Positions 32,745 through 45,176 are shown, counted from the first letter of the stretch. The stretch: 64,000 bases of DNA from Hymenopus coronatus (GCA_030762935.1 CM060899.1:15855001-15919000); one strand, 5' to 3'. Translations and numbers: made by a program. Notes: generated by a model not told the origin, from the sequence alone.

Positions 32745-35700
32745 CATGATGAGAATGAGTGGGGTTTGAGGGCGCTCACTACAAAAGTTATTAGCGCCCC
32801 CAGAAAATAAAATCTCGGCTAAAACCAGAAATAAGAAGCACCTTTAAAATAAAGTGATAAAGTTCCGAAATAAACCAGAAATTAAAAACACTATTAAAAA
32901 AACTCGGAAAATAAAAGTGACATTAAATCTGTAGAAAAAAAAGTAACGCCAAAACATACGTGAATTTACAAAAACATAGCGAACAATGGAGAGAAAAGGA
33001 TATAAATATGGTTAAAATTGAGGCTTCTACGTAGTAAAAGTATTACATTTTTCAAAGCCATGTCACTCCATTGTCTGCCGTCAAAACCTAAAAAAATAAA
33101 ATATAAACCATATGTCACTATAGATAAAAATTGAAAAATCGCTCCGGTATCATCGGCCAGGATCTCTGAAACTTGGCGCAAACGAGCCAAAGAGACCTCA
33201 TGACGAAATAAACGTGAGGAGGTTACCCAGTTTTTAGGGAGGTCTTTAACTTCCAGAAGCTTATTCCGACGGAGAGGCGACCACTCAGCATGCCAGCCAG
33301 CAAACTCCGCTCTCCGCACAACTATTCTGCAATCTTCGTTTGTTGCTCAAGTTACTGTCAGACTGGTCTCCGTAATTACTGACTTTGCCGCCAAGTTCGC
33401 CGGTTATTCTCCGGCAGGCCAACGTGTCCAGGAACCCATGCGTACTTCACATTGACCCCGGAAGCGTGCACAATGAGGAAGACGTCCTGAATGCACTGCA
33501 CAAGGATGGTAATTGGATAGTTCACGAATGCTTTCAAGTGCACTGAGGGAATCACTAAGAATAAGGCAAGTACCTAAGTACCAGGTGCTCCTAATATTAA
33601 AGGGACTAATCAATTACCCAATCCTCCAATTATAATACGAAAACTATAAAGAAAATTATAATGAAAGCATGAGCTGTTACAATAACATTATAAATTTGAT
33701 CATCGATGCAAATATACAGAATGGCTCTTGAATATCATACAGCAGAATAAATGGATGTGCTACTAGGCAAACCGAAAGTAGAAGTTTGGGTCTCAGTAAC
33801 AAAGGCAATCCTATACCGTCGGGGCCCTTACTGCCATCGGTATATATACAAATACGGCCACTGTATTTTGATAAAAATTCTAAACAAAAAGAGCACGGAT
33901 ACTGGACACAGGCGTGGAAAATTTCCCATAAACCGTGATCCCGAGATCGTCGTGGGATGTGACATGTAACCAGGATGGGTGAAACCTCTCCCCCTTGGGA
34001 AACATAGGCAGTTTACGACCGTGCTTCCGAAACAGCTTACGGAAACGAACACCTGCAGGTCTTGGGCTATGTAAGAGGTGGCTATACCGAATGTTCAGTG
34101 CAGTATTATAAAAGAGATAAAAGCATGGAAGCGTAGAAATGCCCTATAGTCCACAGCCATAAAAGGACATCACGCCGGCAGTGCAAAGTCGGTTCTGCTG
34201 ATTTCGAATGTCAACCCCAGGAATTTCGCCTGATCTACGAAGGGTAGTAACTCTGGCCCGATTCGAAGAGAAGGCGCCATTCGCCCAGAAATTAACGCAG
34301 AGTATGTTCTCAGTTGAGAAATTAAAGCCGTTTTCCGAGCTCCAAGCAGTAAGATTGTCCAAACACTGCTGGAGATGGCGTTCCAAAAACGGCGTATACT
34401 GAGAAGTGCAAAAGATGGCAAAGTTGTCTACGAATAAGCAGGCCGAGACGCCAGGGGGAACACTTGCGATATAGAATTCATCGCTGTGGCAAACAGTGTT
34501 ACGCTTAAAACTAATCCCTGGGTGAATGACAAATCCGAAAAAAACCGAGCAGACCCTTACTCCGAAAAAGCTGTCTTTCAGAAATTCCTGAATGAATATT
34601 GGTAGGCCTCCTCGTATATCCTAGTGGTAGAGGGAGCGCAAGACCACGGCTCTCCTTCTCGAGGTCAAAGAATATCCCAACAGTTTGACAGTTCTTTAAA
34701 AAGCCGATCATGATATGTGACGATACCGAAACAAGGTGGTTAACCGCTGACCGACGTCTTCGAAAACGCACTGGGCATTAGTCAATAGATTGGTCGATTC
34801 CAGCCACCACACCAACCGTCCATTGATCATGCGTTCCATGCAGACGCAACTGGTGAGGGAAATTGGACGGCAGCTGGAAGGAAGGTAACAGTCCTTCTCA
34901 CGCTTCAGAATAGGTATTATGATTGCCTCCCGCCACTTCGGGGAACGTAGCATCAACCCAAACACGATTATAGAACTCGAGCAGGAAAGCCTTTTCTTCA
35001 GGAGGGAGATGTGGCAACATTGGGACGTGGATTCTGTCTGGACCTGGTGCAGAGTTTCGCGAAGAGGAAAGCGCATGCTCCAACTCCACCATCGTGAAGA
35101 ACCAACTATGGTCCTATAGGTCTCCTGAACGGAAGGAGAAATATTGAGATTCCACATGAGTATTCACTGCAAGAAACTCAGGCGAATAATTGTCAGAGCT
35201 AGAAACTCGAGGAAAGTACTTCCCAAATATTACTCACGTCAAAGGTGTATGGCGATCAAAGGAAGCTACGAAGTTATTTGAGGATATATTTTTGGCTTCC
35301 TTAATATCCCGTCCAGAAATAGCATGCATCTTCTTTTCGTGTGTCAGGTTATCCAGCTAGAAAACTTGGAAAGTGCGTCTGCGTGCACGAATGGCAGACC
35401 TGCATTCCTCTGACTACCATGGCCCTAGAAATCGACGGGGTTGACTAGTAGAAAGCGGAATACAGTTCTTAGCCGCAGAAACAGATGGTCGACTAATTGA
35501 TTCACAGTTACTTGCTCGTCATAAGTAAAGCAGCCAAACGTGAGTAAAGTTTCCAGTTGGCTAAGCGCCATCTAGGTAAACGTGTAGAATATATATCATG
35601 CGTTAAGAGACGAATGAGACATGCGAAGTGATCACTAGAATGTGAATCAGAGATGCTATTCCCACATAAAGAAATGCTAAATGTGGTGCACAGACTGCTA

Positions 35701-37083
35701 TATCCAGATGGGGAAAAAATATTCAATGTAGGCTCTCCAGTGTTCAGGAGAGCCAGGTTGTAATCGTCCAGGAAATCGGCAATTAGTTGGCTTCTTGAAC
35801 AAGCCCGGAGAGAGCCCCAAAGTGGATAGTTTGCATTCATATCGCCTATCAACAGAAAAGGTGTTGGTAGCTGGGAAATAGGTCTTCCAAAGCAGTTGGC
35901 GAGATATCAGCAGATGGAGGCAGATATATGCTGCAAATCGGATGCTGGTGGATGGAAGCGCTATCCGAGCAACAACTGACTGGATATCAGATTGTAAAGG
36001 AATGGCCTCGGCGAAGATATCATACCTAATTAACATCATAATGCACCACGAGCAGTAACACCCTCCTCTGGCAATAAACCACACCGTAACGGGGAGTGCT
36101 GCCTGATGGTAACAGTGTCCTTTGGTCGCAGCTACGTCTCCTGTTAGCATACGACCAAAGGATCATTCCGATGGAGCAATAATTCAAGCTCTGGTTGATG
36201 TGGTCTATTTCCACGTATGTTCCACTTCAGGACAGCCAGGTCGATATTATGGGATACGTACTAAATTGAAAGGAGTTTCTGCATATTAGGCTGTGCTAGT
36301 CGGTTTAGCTTATTCTTCTTTGCTGTCGGACTAATGTTTTTCTCAGGAGTACTATACTGTCGCTTATGCACCACCCGTTTGGGAGTGGAGGAAGAATCCT
36401 CTTGTTCCATGTCCTCAACGGGGGAAGACCCCTTCCCAATAGAAAATTTCGATTCGAGAATCTTGAACCGTATGGGTACAGACCGAAGAAGATGGTAGTC
36501 GTCGATCGGTACTTCGCCCAGAAGATTCCTCAGAAGAGGATCTCCATGCAGAGTGGCGAGGACTTTGCTTTCCCTTAGATGTTTTGGGAGCGATCTTGAC
36601 ACTATCTTTCACTGACATAGCTGGTCTTTAATTGTTTTGCAGGTGCAAAATATGTCGCACGGTTACAAGCCCTATTTCCCAAGGTCGAAGGTTTAGGTGG
36701 TAATAGTGCTGAACTTCTCTGTAGGCTGGTAGATTTGGCAGATTAGTGCCGACTTTGAAGATGACATAGACTTGGGCACTGTTTTGGCTAAAGGACCTTC
36801 TCTGCAATAGTTGTCCCGTTTATATCGCTAGTTTTGTGTTGCGATTTCCCGACACGGCACCGGTTTAACTACAACAGAGCTAAACGTGCCGGACATCGTG
36901 ACAGATGGTTGGTGAAGTCCCAAGAGCTTCCGGGCTTCCGGGAAGGACACCTCTTTCACCCGGATCTCCTGGATCGCTTTCTCTTCTGTAAAAAGGGGAC
37001 AGTCTTGGGGACTGGATAAAAGTTCGCCGTCGCAATTCACGCACGATGGAACCCCAGTTGCCTATTACGGTAAGTACGGGTTA
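32745..37083 (-). mobile_element. I-like LINE, minus-strand copy, decayed
   Basis: Pieces run from 37083 down to 32745. First is the end of ORF1 (36.6-37.05 kb, homologous to 38.14-38.6 kb of the neighbouring copy). Endonuclease follows at 36.1-35.5 kb (MIGDMNANYPLWGS, then SDSHSSDHFACLIRL), then reverse transcriptase at 35.15-34.3 kb (AELDNAL-like block, SSCRPISLTSCVCMERMINGR). The catalytic block reads FVDN instead of FADD. The C-terminal region is at 33.3 kb (GWHAEWSPLRRNKLLEVKDL). The 3' end has a ggcgctaata...gcgccc hairpin and a catcatgatc tail. It is truncated inside ORF1 at the 5' side. The lost Asp and many stops make it inactive. Confidence 0.8.
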
Positions 37084-37506
37084 GGCGCACCCCGGGGTCC
37101 CGAGCTACCTTTGACTCCCTCAGTGGGCAACCTCTACGTGATGAGGGAGTCAATAGATTAAAATGCCCACCCACGTGTAAGCCATGCGTGGAGATCCGTG
37201 TTGACGGAAAGGACTATCCTGGTTGGTTGAGGGTTGCGCACCTGAATCTGGGCTTCTGTTCAGTAATTGGGGAGGATGCGCAACCTAATACACCACCTTG
37301 GTTTCTGCTTCACCTAAACGGGATGCCAGGGACTAACCGACTCCTAGTCAATCGGCCAAGACTAGGTATTAAACCGAACTCAAGGGTGAGTGGGACGGCG
37401 TGCCTGCTATATCTCCCTGTGTAGCCCTGTCACCCCAGTGGGGTGGCCCTTTGTTGGGCTCCTTGGTGGGTGGGGAGCACTGGGGGATGAAGGTATATGC
37501 TTTTTT

Positions 37507-38867
37507 ATGGCAAACCCAAAAACTAAAAATAAATTGGTAGTTGGAAAAGAAGTAGTCCTCGCTACTTGGTTATAAATAGAACTGAGGAAGGTAGAAAATT
37601 TACGTTGGTTAGCCCTTTTGCTACTCAAAAGTGTCTAAGACAATATTGCTCGTCCCATGAAATCCTGTATTAGAGCTTGCAATGTTACTCTCCTGGTGAA
37701 GGCAATTTCAGTATCCCAGGCAGAGAAAACACTTAGAGCCAACATATTAGGCAGCTACCCCATTCAGGTCGAGAAATATAAAACCCTGAACTCCTCTCGC
37801 GGCGTTATTCCGCACATTGGACGGTTTCTCCAATGAGGAGTTTCAAGAGGACCTAGCAGACCAACGTGTAACATACGTTTACAGGGTTCAACGCAAAGTA
37901 ATGGTGAATTCGCGCCTACCCTGTTCCTTATCTTTGATAGGGTCGATCTCCCTCAAAGGATTTAGCCAGGGCACGAAGCCATCGAGGTTAGGCCTTATGT
38001 ACCGAACCCACTAAGATGTTACAAATGCCAGTGGTTTGGGCATACAAGTGATTTCTGTATTGGTCGGTCTACGTGTGCTATCTGTGGTGACGTATCATAC
38101 GACGGGAACTGTACAACACCTCCATCTTGTGTGAATTGCGGCGGTGAACATGCATCTAGTTCCCGAGATTTCCCCCGTTTTACAGAGAAGAGAGCGATAT
38201 AGGAGATGCGGGTCAGGGAGAAGGTGCCCTTCTCGAAAGCCCGTAAGGCTCCTGGGCCTCCGCCAACCCTCTGTTCTGCGCTCCGGTACCTACAGCTCAG
38301 TCGCAGCTAAACCGGTACCGCGCCGGGAAATCGTGACTCAAACGTACGATATAAACGGGACAACATAGCAGAGAAAATTCTCGTAGCCTGGTCGCTACCA
38401 AAGACTTCAACATCAATGTCTAAGTCGGCACCACCATCTGCCAAATTCGCCACCGTAAAGAGCAATCCGAAAACCATTTCACCCAAACCATCGACCTCAG
38501 CCAAGAAGACCGCTACCACAGCTAAGACTTTCAAGACCAGTTAGGTCCGTTCCGACTTCCTGAAACAAAGTGCCAAGTACTCTCCCATAACATCTAAGGG
38601 AAGGAAAAGTCGCCGAAAGTCTCCATGTAGATCCTCATCTTGGGAATCTTCTGAGGCCAGCACGAATCGGCGACTAACATCTTCGCCGATCAAGACCTTT
38701 AATCGGGGGTTCTCGAACCGACAATTTTTATGGGAAAGAGGTCCTTCCCCGTGGAAGAGATGTAATAAGAGGATTGTGCTCTCACTGCCAAATGATCAGT
38801 GCGTAAGTGGCAGGATTACGCCCCTGAAAACAATGATAGTCCCACGGCCAAAAAGAAGAAATTAAAC
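37507..38867 (+). pseudogene. I-like LINE ORF1 (gag-like), broken
   Basis: Starts MANPKTKNKLVVGKEVVLAT, then stops and shifts. Recognisable pieces follow: ANILGSYPIQVEKYKTLNSS, SRGVIPHIGRFLQ, and three Cys/His knuckles, CYKCQWFGHTSDFC, CAICGDVSYDGNC and CVNCGGEHASSSRDF (about 38015-38170). The 3' part is basic and Ser-rich and ends KKKKLN-stop. ORF1 proteins of this type bind the element's RNA to form particles. At least four disruptions; non-functional. Confidence 0.75.
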
Positions 38868-38924
38868 TGACCATTACAACCGCATCTGCAGAATCGTCTT
38901 TCCAATTAGTACTTATCCCATACT

Positions 38925-40080
38925 ATTATATAGCAAAAAGACATCCTGGAGCCAATTTCTAGTCTCTTTTAACCGACATACACCTTCTTCTGTTGTATGG
39001 GATAAATTTAAGACGTGTGGCCGGAAAATAGACCCATATACACATTGCCGATCTCAAAACACCTGTCGGAGGTGTTGCTGATACATTTGACGTGGCGAAC
39101 ACCATAGGCAGTGCATTCGCTCAGCTGTCTGGCTCAGACAATTATTCCCCCGAGTTTTTTACAGAAGGCTCAGGTGGAGTCTCAAGGATTTTCCTTTCAT
39201 TCTGGAAACCCTGCGGATTATAATTACCTTTTCACCATTGCAGAGCTAGACAATGCACTTTCATCTTCGCGATACTCTGCACCCAGACTAGATGGTATCC
39301 ACATCCAAATGCTGCAACGTCTCTCTCCTGTTGGTAAGGCTTTCCTACTCGAGGGCTATAATCGTGTCTGGGTTGACGGCACTTTTCCAGACAAGTGGCG
39401 GGAGGCCACCACCATACCCGTTCCTAAACATGGAAAGGAACGTCATCTTCCTTCCAGTTATCGTCCTATTTCCCTCACCAGTTGCGTATGCAGGGTGATG
39501 AAACACATGATTAATGGACGGTTAGTGTGGTGGCTGGAAACTCACAATCCTCTGACTAACACCCAGTGTGGTTTTCGACGACATCTTTCAGCAACCTACC
39601 ACCTTGTCTCGCTGTCCACTCAGATCATGGACGGGTTTCTGAAGAACAGCCCAACAATTGGGATATTTTTTGACCTCGAGAAGGCTTATGATACATGTTA
39701 GCGGGTAAGTATTTTGCGCTCCCTCCACAGCTGGAATATACATGGACGCCTACCGCTCTTCATTCGGGAGTTTATGAGGGACCGCGCTTTCCGAGTAAGA
39801 GTGGGCTCAGTTTTTTCTAACTATTTTATTCAAGAGATCGGAATGCCGCAGGGCTGGGTACTCAGCGTGACGCTGTTTGCTATCGATAAATTCCATCTCG
39901 CACTCTGTTCCCCGAGGTGTCTCTTCCTGTTTATTCGCAGACGACTATGCCATCTTCTGCACTTTTCAGCGTACGCCGCTTTTGGAACGCCGTCTCCAGC
40001 GGTGTTTGGACACTCTCTATGTTTGGAGTGCAAAAAAAACGGCTTTCGTTTTGCACTAGAAGACAATCTGCGTTAATTTC
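38925..40080 (+). pseudogene. I-like LINE reverse transcriptase, broken
   Basis: Open pieces at 39111-39701 and 39714-40076. Motifs: ELDNALSSSRYSAPRLDGIH, KWREATTIPVPKHGK, SSYRPISLTSC, QCGFRRHLSAT, IFFDLEKAYDTC, then a stop-linked piece with IGMPQGWVLSVTLF. The catalytic LFADDYAIF is in a third frame near 39935. The sequence just after 38925 (SQFLVSFNRHTPSSVVW) normally follows the endonuclease, which is absent. The Asp pair is present, but the frame is broken three or more times. Confidence 0.8.
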
Positions 40081-40530
40081 TGGCGCCGAAGGTGGCGAAT
40101 GTCACCTTCTCTTCATCTCGGGCCAGATATACTTCCCTTCGCAGATGAGTTGAGATTCCTGGTCACCGCATATAGCACATCTTAAAGTACGGTGTGACTG
40201 TTCTCTGAATATTTTACGGATACTAAGTGGCAAATCTTGGGGAGGAGATCGGACGGTACTACTCCGGCTTTATCGGGAGGTCATTCTTTCCAAGTTAGAC
40301 TGTGGATGCATACTATAATCCACAGCACGACCATCTGTGCTTAGATTAGACACAGTCCATAATCAGGGCATCCGTAAGGCTGTTGGGGAATTTCCAACCA
40401 GCCCAGTTGTACGCCTTTACGCCGAGTCGGGAGAACCCGCTCTACGATGTCGACGTAATATCTTGCTAGGCAATTATGGTTGTATGCTTAGCAGCATTGC
40501 TTCGCATCCAACGCATTCCCCCTTTTTTCA

Positions 40531-41717
40531 ATGCTGTGCTCGATGAACGATACGGAAACTTGTCCCTCAGTCTCAGGTTTGCATGTTTCCGCTTCCGCGA
40601 GCTCTTCGGAAACACAACATTGCGCTTCTTCGCATGTTTTCCAATGTAAAGAGGATGGCAGTAAGTACGCCGACGGTATTGGATATGCCTTTTTTACTGG
40701 GACCGAAACATATACTTTTGGTTTGCACACTAGCACATCTATTTATACTGCCAAACTGTATGCCATCTATCGAGCCATTCTGAATGTTCGCCGTCGGAAA
40801 CTTGGTGACTGCCTCATAATGAGTGATTCTCTTACTGCCCTTCAGATCGTTCAGCGCATCCAGGACCTCCTCCACATTCTACACACTTCTGGTGTTAATG
40901 TGGAGTGTGCATGGATTCTTGGTCACTTCGGCTTGCAGGGTAATGAACTGGCGGAGTTGGCAGTTAAGACGGCAACAACGTAACCCAGTACTACGCTTCC
41001 TTTTGTAACCGCTGCGGACTTCAGGCTTGTTGTGCGGAGAGTGGTGCACTCCGGCTGGCATGAAGAGTGGGCGTATCTTCGCGGGAACGAACTTAGAGAA
41101 GCGAAGGATCTTCCTGTAATCTGGGTAACCTCCTCTCGTAAATCCCGTCGGGAGGAGGTGCAATTGGCTCGCTTACGGATCGGTCACTGTTATTTTACGC
41201 ATAGTTATATTTTTAAGAGGGTTCTTGTGCCTATCTCCAACAGCTGCTACGGCTAAGCTCCTTATTATCCTTCAAGAGTTGCTTGGATTCAAAATTTAAC
41301 CTCAAGAAACATTTTGATAAAAACACACCAGCGGTGCACAAGGGCCGTTGCACCATCAAGGCAACCGTCGAGGAGCAATATTCGCCTCCTCCTGTCACTC
41401 CACAACCCCAATACACACCCGCCATCCTACAAAACCCACAATCCCGTCAGAACGTGGTTAAGTTCTCTCTGAGAACAGGGACACGTCTAACACACCTCGG
41501 GCTGCCCTCAGCCTGCCAATCACACTGGGCACTGGTGCCTATCTGTACGCTCTGTGGGGCAGAATTGTCGGTACAGCATGTGCTGCTAGAGTGTATTTCT
41601 CTAGCAGCCCTTTGTTCAACATCCCACCCGCCGGCCTCCCGCGCGGAGGTGCTTGCCGGCGACCACAGTGTGGTCGATAGGTTTTTAGCGTTTTATCTTC
41701 TTTGGTGGTCCCAATAA
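40531..41717 (+). pseudogene. I-like LINE RNase H and C-terminal Cys/His region, broken
   Basis: 40531-40983 reads as an RNase H domain: first Asp in KEDGSKYADGIGYAFF, second acidic site AKLYAIYRAIL where the usual Glu is Lys, third in LIMSDSLTALQIV, and a C-terminal GLQGNELAELAVK that lacks the usual Asp. 41032-41256 holds GWHEEWAYLRGNELREAKDL. 41283-41717 is in part unrelated sequence but ends with PICTLCGAELSVQHVLLEC, the CxxC...H...C motif at the end of such proteins. Loss of two acidic residues means the nuclease is dead. Confidence 0.75.
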
Positions 41718-42097
41718 GTATTTAGTTTTTCTTACTTTCGCTTTTAATGGTGGTTTTTATTGGAGCAGAAGTTTATATTTTTTTTAAATTAATTTATGTG
41801 CGCCACGCATTAATTTTATCTGTTGACCGCGTTTTATTTCTTGTATAGGATTTTTACTCCTTTTTAAAACTACTTTAGATTTAGGGCGTGTCCTTTAAGC
41901 ACCAGGGTTTTTATTCTGTGGTTTTTAATTGACGTTCTGCTTTTAATTTTACTTTCTTTTATATTGCTTCTTTACCTTTGTTGTTTTTTTTACTATCCAT
42001 ATTTTATAAGGGTCCTAATGACCTGAGCAGTTTAGCGCCCTTAAACACCAATCATCATTATCATTGTTTGACAGTTTCTGAGAAAGTCGTTCTTATA

Positions 42098-42203
42098 TTA
42101 ATTCAAAATCTTCTCGGGCTTCTAGCCAGGTAAAAACTTGGCTTGACACCAACGTTTCGAAGAAGTGCATCTTCCTCGTCTTCAGGGTGAACTGATGGTT
42201 TGA
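42098..42203 (-). repeat. Hairpin repeat, left arm, distal part
   Basis: 106 bp whose reverse complement equals 53472-53577 exactly by eye. It contains ctgaagacgagg and cttcgaaacgttgg (minus strand), the hammerhead-like core discussed under findings. It is separated from the proximal part by the LINE fragment 42204-43062. Confidence 0.85.
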
Positions 42204-43062
42204 TTTTTTTTTTTTTCGAGTGGAGGAAAAATCTACCTTATAGACTACCCGGGCACGTCCGGAGTGCCGGGTTCTGCCACGTGGCCCTACCGACTAAAAA
42301 ACCTCCACCGGTGCTGGAGTGGATAGGGAGAAGGATTTCTGCGGTACCGCTGTTGCACCCGCGTAGTACTGGTGGTATTAACTGGCCCGCTGTGCGGCCG
42401 CCAGAGGAGATATTGGGTGCCGGCAGGCAGGCTTGGCCTAGACCCAGCCTGCCCCCTGGCGAATTTCAGGAGATTGTGAAGTAGAATTTTAGGAGCAGGA
42501 TATTTGGACGAGTGGGAGGGATATCGTGCTACCTAGAGTCTGCTAGGTCTTTGTGGGTGCTGCTATGCTGGCGCTGCGTCTCTGAAACAAACTAACTTAT
42601 TGTTAATTGTCTGTCCTAAAACTACAATCGCTTATTATTATGAGGTAATAGTTGAGGTCTGCCATTGGCTCCGTCTGTGAGTATATACTAAGTTTAGAGT
42701 TATATTAAGCTTAGCTTTTGTGTGGGTTCCGCCTATGTAGGCTTCATCTTTGTGATATTTATACAAGTGTTGTTATCTATTTTACGAATAATACTATTAC
42801 ATATACTGTTACATATATACATGAGTTATTCTGTTCAAACTGAGACATTAAAGTGTGTTAGAAAGTATATGATATTATCCGTCCTAGTCATACTCCATTT
42901 TCTGGGCGTTGTCGTATAGAGTGCGCACATGGCTGGCTGCCTGCCTATCATATTGCAGGTGCGGACCCGTGCCACTCGCGGGGGGGGGGCCCTCTTCCCC
43001 CGGGACCGCCTTGGCTGGGTAAGCTCAAGGGCTTAGAGGGCTGCTGAAAAGGAAGATTAGTA
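42204..43062 (-). mobile_element. 3' fragment of a Jockey-like LINE (W)
   Basis: Minus-strand 3' UTR fragment with its poly(A) tail (T at 42204-42216). It inserted in the left hairpin arm between gcaagc and tcaaacc. It shares 3' UTR blocks with the full element at 47700-53400 (for example ccgggggaag and the terminal ttttcc-ctccac motif before the tail), so it belongs to the same or a close family. It is truncated within the 3' UTR. No clear target duplication. Confidence 0.7.
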
Positions 43063-43133
43063 GCTTGCGGAGACTGGTATTTATAAGAGCTGGGATGAAG
43101 CTAACATCTGATTGGTTCGCGAGATATTATGGC
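43063..43133 (-). repeat. Hairpin repeat, left arm, middle part
   Basis: 71 bp whose reverse complement equals 53401-53471 exactly by eye. It has a TATA-like ttataaata on the minus strand. It adjoins the poly(A) of the next element at ...ttatggc. Confidence 0.88.
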
Positions 43134-44597
43134 TTTTTTTTTTTTTATTGATGATGGGGGAAAAGGCAACTAACGCCCTAACCCCAGGCAAGCCTGGGAG
43201 TGTCAGACTCCCCACCCTGGACTCGAACCAGGGTGGCACTACTCACAAAAAACCCCCACCGGAAGTAGGAGGCCCATGCCTCTCTGTTGCAGTACCGCAT
43301 TAAGCACCTGCGTATTTTTGGTGATACTGAATGCTGCCTGCCAGTGGCAGTAACAGCGAGTGATGGAGATATTAGCCAGTGGACACACATGACTTACGCC
43401 CTGAGTGCCCCGCTGGAGAAGTAATTGGTGTAAGTGATGGATAGTTAGTGGTGATGTCTGTTAAGTTTAAGGTGATTCTTCCGGGTGTACCCTTGCTCTG
43501 ATTGGTGTTCTCTGAGCAATTGCTGCGGAGTCTTAGGCTGCTGAGGGAATGTTCCTTCAGCTACCTGCTGTTGATAATTTTGGACGCTGGCTATCCGGTT
43601 GGACAGCTCAGCGGTGGAGGCCTGTAGAGTGGAGATGGCGGCGGTGTTGGCAGCTTGTAGGGCGTCGATCCTGGTGGACAGGTCGGCGGCTGTAGTCTGC
43701 TGGCTGGTGGCTGCTACGGCGTTGGAAGCTTGCAGTTCCTGCAGCTTCTGTGTGAGGAGGCTGCATGTCTCTTCCAGAGCAGCTGGTCGAGCGCCGACGT
43801 TCAGGATCTCCGCGTGGAGGTCCTGAATGGCTTCTCGCGTCGCTGCGTCTGTTGAGAGTGCAGGTGGTGAGGCCTCGGTGGTTGATGTCTGCGGTGAAGT
43901 GGTGCGGCGCGCAGGAGGTGGTGATGAAGTGGTGCTCCTTGGGTAGAGAGGGCACTGCGCTTGCGCTGTGAAATGTCCTGTGCCACGGCAGGTGGCACAG
44001 AACCAGCGGCGACGGCGTAGATTGTGCTCAGTGCACTCTGCGGTGGTGTTGGAGGAGCCACAGTAGTGGCACCGCGGCGACGAGGAGCAGGTGTCGGCTG
44101 TATGCCCGAAGGCACAACAGCGACGGCAGGGCCGGTGACGTTCCGTCTTGCTAGCCTCGACGACCAGGAGTTGCCCTAACAAGGGCAACCCTGACGCCAA
44201 GGCAGTGTCGAGGTCCGAACGATCCTGTATTTCCAGCCTCACAAGTGGTGTGGGTCCCCGGTTGCAAATTATCCTTGTGGCCCTCAAACAAGAAGGCCAC
44301 TTGGATTTCGCTGCGGCGAGGAGGTGCCGGGTGGAAAGGTCCCTAGGGACCCCCCGTACCACGGCACTGAACCGGGGCGGCGGCAACGTGGAGCTGGGCG
44401 GCGGCGGTGGCGGTGATGGCGGCAACTGCAGCAGCAGTTGCGGCGAGGGTGTGGTGGCGGCGAAGCAGGGCTTGCCGGGACCGGTAGCAACGGAGAAGCT
44501 GCCTCCTCGGCGGCTGCCGAGGAAGAGGCGACGGGTGCTGCCTTAGCAGCGGCGATTGCGCAGTCTCTTCTTGGCCATCTTGACGAGTCGAAGAAGA
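43134..44597 (-). mobile_element. ORF1-only non-LTR element with poly(A) (B)
   Basis: On the minus strand it begins tcttcttcgactcgtcaag, then ORF1, about 300 bp of 3' UTR, and a poly(A) tail (T at 43134-43146). There is no reverse-transcriptase gene between ORF1 and the 3' UTR. The 3' UTR has the same architecture as the other elements here: a gggttttttgtgag block, a GC-rich stem, then ttttcccc before the tail. It joins the hairpin arm exactly at gccataatat. Its 5' UTR is interrupted by element X with a 13-bp duplication. Confidence 0.75.
43445..44578 (-). pseudogene. Gag-like ORF1 of element B, one premature stop
   Basis: The natural start appears to be the ATG at 44578 (MAKKRLRNRRC); codon 12 is TAA (44543-44545), and the frame is then open for 366 codons to 43445. 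Order: Pro-rich N-terminus; a folded domain starting FSAVVRGVPRDLSTRHLL; three zinc knuckles (CRRCCAFGHTADTC, CHYCGSSNTTAEC, CATCRGTGHFTAQAQC); a Ser/Thr/Pro linker; a C-terminal coiled coil rich in Ala/Thr/Ser (LSTRIDALQAANTAAISTLQ). This fits an RNA-binding, self-associating LINE ORF1 protein. It is clearly different from the ORF1 at 48278-49894. With a single stop it is only slightly decayed. Confidence 0.82.
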
Positions 44598-45104
44598 TTT
44601 TTTTTTTTTTTTTTTTTTTTTAAAGGGGCGGCCCCACACCCGCCGCCCCCGGTGACGATTATCCTCGGAGGCTACATCGTCTCCCCATGCACATGCTGTT
44701 AGGCTAGAACATGCGAAACATTCAAGAGCAAGGGGTGCTTGTTAGTGTAATGCTGTTAGTATTCGGGTTCCGCTGAGCACCCCGGTTAGTGACGGACAGA
44801 CTTCCTGGCTTGGCGCACACGCGCACAAGCAAGTACGGGAGATTTTTGGGTGCTACTCATACCTAGGTCTGAGCAGCACCCAGGAGTAATGGATTGTTAG
44901 CGTGTTGGAGGTGGTTATGGTAATTAGGTTAGTTGGTGTATTACAGACGGACTGACGTGACGTCATTCTTTAAGCTATCATACACACAATAATACTTGAA
45001 ATATATACATGCTCTTGGCTACGTGAGACGGACGGACTTGACATTAATACAGATCATGCATTGAAGTACGGGAATGCCTTGGTGAGGGTGGGTTTAGGTT
45101 TGGT

Positions 45105-45108
<4 letters not shown>

Positions 45109-45173
<65 letters not shown>
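45109..45173 (+). repeat. (GT)n microsatellite
   Basis: About 32 uninterrupted GT units inside the 3' UTR of element X. Confidence 0.98.

Positions 45174-45176
<3 letters not shown>

Larger units (their letters stand above)
37085..42066 (+). mobile_element. I-like LINE, plus-strand copy lacking endonuclease
   Basis: This copy runs head to head with the minus-strand one. It has a GC-rich 5' UTR (37085-37506), ORF1, a junction at about 38870-38930 where the endonuclease is missing, reverse transcriptase, RNase H, a C-terminal Cys/His region, and a 3' UTR. The end has the 'taatgacctgagcagtttagcgccc' hairpin and an atcatcattatcattg tail. The RNase H domain and tail fit the I superfamily. Reading frames are broken in several places. 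Confidence 0.82.

Noticed and set aside
43599..44546. Plus-strand Ala/Gly-rich frames
   Set aside because: Shadow of the minus-strand gag-like ORF1 with its zinc knuckles.
45109..45173. GT tract as a Z-DNA or regulatory element
   Set aside because: A simple microsatellite in a LINE 3' UTR explains it; no other support.
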